Shown here: piece by piece, positions 4,424-6,575 of the stretch
Position numbering within the stretch: position 1 is the stretch's first letter
Layout: each line of letters opens with the position of its first letter
Assembly (NCBI GenBank): GCA_050329975.1
Contig: JBHJOG010000210.1
Coordinates: forward strand, 1 to 6,575
Length of the DNA stretch: 6,575 nt
Reading direction: 5' to 3'
Source: CALKHQ01 sp050329975
Lineage (GTDB): Bacteria; Pseudomonadota; Alphaproteobacteria; CALKHQ01
Translations under genes and position numbers: made by a program
The notes under the pieces: generated by a model
The model's database searches: none
What the model was told of the DNA's origin: nothing
The model's input: only the letters and a program-made list of their open reading frames with translations

Positions 4424-4993
4424 TCAATTGGCGGCGAGACAGGCCGAGCCGGGGTCCGTGCTGCCGGTCGGCGTCATGTCGGCCGGGCAGGAATAGCAGC
4501 TGTCGCCGATCTGGAATGTGCCCGCGCTGCAGCCCGGAGGCCCGAGCGCCTCGGCAGACTGGAACAGGCCGCCGCCGCTCTGCTTGCAGGCGAAGGGGTC
4601 GTCGGCCGCCACGCTGGCGGTGGCGACCTGGTAGCCTTCGGGACAGGCGTAGCAGGCGGGCGCCCCGGCGCCGGGGTCGTAGGCGGTGAAGCCGCGGCCG
4701 AGCCCGAGGCCGATCCGGTCCTCGCAGGCGACCTCGTTGTGGAAGGTGGCCGCCACGCCGCGCGGACCGGTGGTCGCGGTCGGCAGCGCGTACTGGCCCT
4801 GGTGCTGGCCCTGGGAGGCGGTGCTGAACAGGCTGCCGAGCCCGAAGCCGACGCCGCCGCGCGAGGAAACCGACACGCCGCCGAAACCGACGCGCAGGTT
4901 CGGCACGCAGGCTTCCAGCCCGATCAGGATGGCTGCCGCCAGGCCGACCCGGGCGGACAAGGGGAACGGCTTGCGCCGGAGCTTCGCTCGCAT
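4424..4993 (-). CDS. Unrecognised Cys-rich predicted lipoprotein with two CxxCP modules
   Basis: I do not recognise this 189-aa protein. The N-terminus has a basic region (MRAKLRRK), a hydrophobic stretch (about 14-27) and a lipobox-like L-E-A-C ending at Cys29. The Glu at -2 is unusual but Leu at -3 and Ala at -1 fit. The predicted product is an outer-membrane or periplasmic lipoprotein. Residues 30-75 are rich in Gly, Ser and Gln. After that come eight cysteines in two four-Cys modules: C90...C114-x2-C117-P...C136 and C155...C166-x2-C169-P...C185. Each centres on CYxCP and ends with a small residue plus Cys. Even number and regular spacing suggest disulfides formed in the periplasm, though CxxC pairs could bind metal or act in redox. 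GAGGTGAGGT lies just before the start. It is divergent from the oxygenase gene and transcribed in the same direction as the MAKGQ cluster, 172 nt away. Gene reality is supported by the signal peptide and repeat logic. Confidence 0.7.
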   Translation of the reverse strand: MRAKLRRKPFPLSARVGLAAAILIGLEACVPNLRVGFGGVSVSSRGGVGFGLGSLFSTASQGQHQGQYALPTATTGPRGVAATFHNEVACEDRIGLGLGRGFTAYDPGAGAPACYACPEGYQVATASVAADDPFACKQSGGGLFQSAEALGPPGCSAGTFQIGDSCYSCPADMTPTGSTDPGSACLAAN

Positions 4994-5016
4994 CGCACCT
5001 CACCTCGTTGCGCCAT
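4924..5016 (-). other. Possible 30-codon upstream ORF overlapping the lipoprotein start
   Basis: AGGAGG (minus strand, 5031-5026) lies 9 nt before an ATG at 5016-5014. That ATG opens a 30-codon frame (MAQRGEVRCERSSG...) running across the lipoprotein start at 4993 in another frame and stopping at 4924. This is a near-perfect ribosome binding site not explained by the lipoprotein gene. It could be a leader peptide coupled to the lipoprotein, or chance. Confidence 0.25.
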
Positions 5017-5084
5017 CCCAGGCTGCCTCCTTCTAGGCCGGAGAGATGGCGAAATGATGGCGGTCGCACGCGGCGGCTCGGCTC

Positions 5085-5113
5085 TTGGCCGCGCCCGCGA
5101 AGCATGGGATAGT
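5085..5113 (+). promoter_or_regulatory. Candidate promoter of the oxygenase gene
   Basis: TTGGCC (5085-5090) and GATAGT (5108-5113) are separated by exactly 17 nt, and each matches sigma-70 consensus at 4 of 6 positions. The leader to the start codon would be about 70 nt. It lies in the 195-nt divergent gap shared with the lipoprotein gene; no clear palindromic operator is seen there. Confidence 0.35.
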
Positions 5114-5188
5114 CTGCCCAATCTTCGATCATGCGCCGGGTGGCGCGCCGCATGGGCGCGCGCCTGGCCTGCGCAGGACATGGACCCG

Positions 5189-6109
5189 ATGCCGCTTACG
5201 CCCGACCAGATCGACCGGTACACCGACCAGGGCTACCTGATGCTCGAGGGCGTGCTCGACGCCGCCACCGTGGCCGAGATGCGCGCCGAGATCGCCCGCC
5301 TGCTCGCCGGTGCCAGCGGCCTGGCCGCGCACACCGAGATTTACGACCTGGAGGACAGCCACCGGCCGGAAGCGCCGCGGGTGCGCCGGGTCAAGCAGCC
5401 GCACGCCCACACCCCGTTCTTCGACCGACTGGTGCGCTCACCCGCGGTGCTCGACCCGATCCGCCAGCTGCTCGGGCCCGACATCCGGCTGCAGAACAGC
5501 AAGCTGAACCTGAAGTCGGCGGGCTATGGCGCGGCGGTCGAATGGCACCAGGACTGGGCGTTCTACCCGCACACCAACGACGACATTCTTGCGATCGGCA
5601 TCCTGGTCAACGACGTCGACGAGGAGAACGGCCCGCTGATGGTGCTGCCGGGCAGCCACCGGGGTCCGGTCCACGACCATCACCACGCCGGGCTCTTCTG
5701 CGGCGCCATCGACACGGAGGCGGCGGGGATCGACCTGGCGGATGCGGTCAAGCTGACCGGCCCGGCGGGCTCGATGTCGATCCATCATGTGCGCATGGTC
5801 CACGGCTCCGACTTCAACCGCTCCGGGCGCGACCGAGGGCTGCTGCTCTACGAGCTCTGCGCGGGCGACGCCTGGCCGCTGGCCGGTACGCTCAGCCCCT
5901 ATGGCGACTACGCCAGTTTCCAGGCGCGGATGCTGTGCGGGCAGGCCGGCAACCAGCCGCGGCTGGCGCCGGTGCCGGTGCGGATCCCGGCGCCGCTGCC
6001 GGCCGACGCCAGCTCGATCTACCAGACCCAGAGCAACGCCGGCCGCCGCCACTTCTCGCCGACAAGCGACGCACCATCAGCTCGCGCCGGGGTGCGGGCG
6101 GCCACTTAA
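5189..6109 (+). CDS. Phytanoyl-CoA dioxygenase (PhyH) family Fe(II)/2-oxoglutarate oxygenase
   Basis: This 306-aa enzyme should hydroxylate a small organic substrate using Fe(II), O2 and 2-oxoglutarate. The iron triad is visible as H120-Q-D122 (in EWHQDWAFYPHTNDD) and H205 (MVHGSDFN). Arg216, 11 residues after H205, matches the 2-oxoglutarate-binding arginine of the family pattern HGS-x2-N-x-S-x3-R. Other family marks are LTPDQIDRYTDQGYLMLEGV at the N-terminus and ENGPLMVLPGSH (146-157). Length is typical. I choose ATG 5189 over ATG 5180 because AGGA (5175-5178) is 10 nt from the former but only 1 nt from the latter, and family proteins begin one to three residues before the LT. The frame stays open far upstream, but that part is antisense to the lipoprotein gene. 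The substrate cannot be told from sequence; ectoine hydroxylase and phytanoyl-CoA hydroxylase share the fold, but context supports neither. The His-rich stretch 162-166 (HDHHH) is a surface oddity. Confidence 0.9.
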   Translation: MPLTPDQIDRYTDQGYLMLEGVLDAATVAEMRAEIARLLAGASGLAAHTEIYDLEDSHRPEAPRVRRVKQPHAHTPFFDRLVRSPAVLDPIRQLLGPDIRLQNSKLNLKSAGYGAAVEWHQDWAFYPHTNDDILAIGILVNDVDEENGPLMVLPGSHRGPVHDHHHAGLFCGAIDTEAAGIDLADAVKLTGPAGSMSIHHVRMVHGSDFNRSGRDRGLLLYELCAGDAWPLAGTLSPYGDYASFQARMLCGQAGNQPRLAPVPVRIPAPLPADASSIYQTQSNAGRRHFSPTSDAPSARAGVRAAT

Positions 6110-6120
6110 GCGTGCATTAA
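6106..6120. promoter_or_regulatory. Full CtrA-type binding site
   Basis: TTAA-GCGTGCA-TTAA, followed by C at 6121, matches the full CtrA consensus TTAA-N7-TTAAC exactly. It overlaps the stop codon of the oxygenase gene and ends 56 nt before the ATG of the next gene. On reading the whole window I found no other TTAA, as expected at this G+C content, so two copies at the exact spacing are unlikely by chance. No clean -10 was found at the usual distance downstream (GATATC at 6146-6151 is 23 nt from TTAACG), so activation versus repression is open. Confidence 0.55.
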
Positions 6121-6176
6121 CGCTTTCTCGCGACCATCGACGGGAGATATCGCCGGCGGGCCACGGACCACGTGCC

Positions 6177-6566
6177 ATGATCGCAGAGCAGCGCAGCCTG
6201 ATCTTCACTCCGGACGACATCGCGGAGGCGGTGCTGGCCTTCAGCCGTGAGCGCCGCGATTTCCTGCCGGACGGCGAGGTGGTCGCCATCGAGGTCGAGG
6301 GCGACGCGCCGGAGCTCTGCATCCGGGTCCAGGTTCCGGACCGCATCTTCCAGAGCACGGTCCGCCTGACCACCGGCCAGCTGGCCGCCCTGATGATCCA
6401 CTTCTGCATCGGCCGGCGCATCCCGATTCCCCGCAAGGGCCGCAAGGAGCTCCGGCACGTTGCCGGCGGCATCCGGCTCGACATCGCCATCGAACGCCAG
6501 GCCGCGCCGCGCCCGGCCGACCAGCCGCCGGTCGCCACACGTCAGGGCGTTGCGGGCGCCGCCTAG
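6177..6566 (+). CDS. Conserved-looking hypothetical protein, function unknown
   Basis: I cannot assign this 129-aa protein to a named family. It has no signal peptide or membrane segment and should be cytoplasmic. Residues 1-105 look like a compact alpha/beta domain: a helix (about 12-28), strands around EVVAIEVEG (34-42) and LCIRVQVP (47-54), a helix (TGQLAALMIHFCIG, 66-79), then a basic patch IPIPRKGRKELRHV (82-95) and a final strand GGIRLDIAIE (97-106). The last 20 or so residues are Pro/Ala-rich and probably disordered. The basic loop could contact nucleic acid or phosphate, but no known motif supports this. The ATG at 6177 lacks a good ribosome binding site (GGGAG at 6142-6146 is 30 nt away). 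A CtrA-type box 56 nt upstream hints at cell-cycle or motility control. The stop is at 6564-6566, 9 nt before the window ends. Confidence 0.7.
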   Translation: MIAEQRSLIFTPDDIAEAVLAFSRERRDFLPDGEVVAIEVEGDAPELCIRVQVPDRIFQSTVRLTTGQLAALMIHFCIGRRIPIPRKGRKELRHVAGGIRLDIAIERQAAPRPADQPPVATRQGVAGAA

Positions 6567-6575
6567 ATCAAACCT

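Noticed and set aside
4341..5153. 270-aa minus-strand frame covering the lipoprotein gene
   Set aside because: Arg/Pro/Gly-rich translation with no domain, typical of out-of-frame reading in GC-rich DNA; the 4424-4993 frame has a signal peptide and regular cysteine modules.
4244..5188. Long upstream extension of the oxygenase frame, giving a protein of about 620 aa
   Set aside because: It is antisense to the lipoprotein gene, low in domain sense (Ala/Gly/Arg-rich), and the PhyH family N-terminus begins at 5189 with a suitably spaced AGGA.
5438..6052. 204-aa minus-strand frame opposite the oxygenase gene
   Set aside because: The Fe(II) triad and family motifs on the plus strand establish the real gene; the antisense product resembles no family.

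Overview
The window is GC-rich, densely coded DNA (roughly 70% G+C by eye). It looks like chromosomal sequence from an alphaproteobacterium, perhaps a Rhodospirillales-type genome. Three things suggest this: the composition, the mix of gene families (ArfB, a YajQ-type protein, a short Lys-rich MAKGQ protein, a VIT-family transporter), and an exact full CtrA-type box (TTAA-N7-TTAAC) near the right end. Taxonomy is inference; there is no rRNA or other marker gene.

Layout. 1-510 is the C-terminal end of an RTX calcium-binding protein, probably exported by a type I system, followed by a hairpin-plus-T-tract terminator. 621-1043 is arfB, a stop-codon-independent peptidyl-tRNA hydrolase for ribosome rescue. 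It converges on an OsmC-family gene (1149-1724, minus), with a perfect 26-bp palindrome between the two 3' ends. A TetR-family regulator (1914-2564, plus) is divergent from the OsmC gene. The 189-bp gap between them holds two well-formed copies and one degenerate copy of a GACC-N4-GGTC operator. One copy fills the -35/-10 spacer of the OsmC gene's promoter and one overlaps its expected start site. The regulator has a single cysteine where NemR has its sensing cysteine, so the pair reads as a self-contained electrophile or redox switch.

The 3' end of tetR overlaps by 40 nt the end of a minus-strand cluster. In transcription order the cluster is a 45-aa basic protein (4251-4114), a YajQ family protein (4105-3620) and a VIT/CCC1 iron or manganese transporter with a degenerate ferritin-like N-terminal domain (3598-2525). 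Gaps of 8 and 21 nt suggest an operon. Upstream, also on the minus strand, is an unrecognised Cys-rich predicted lipoprotein (4993-4424) built from two four-cysteine modules. Divergent from it is a phytanoyl-CoA-dioxygenase-like Fe(II)/2-oxoglutarate oxygenase (5189-6109). A 129-aa uncharacterised protein (6177-6566) ends the window, and the CtrA-type box lies in its upstream region, overlapping the oxygenase stop codon.

I see no mobile element, CRISPR array, tRNA or rRNA, and no defence island. The most interesting items are the TetR/OsmC switch with its operator architecture, the CtrA-type box, and the Cys-module lipoprotein. No single new multi-gene system is evident.
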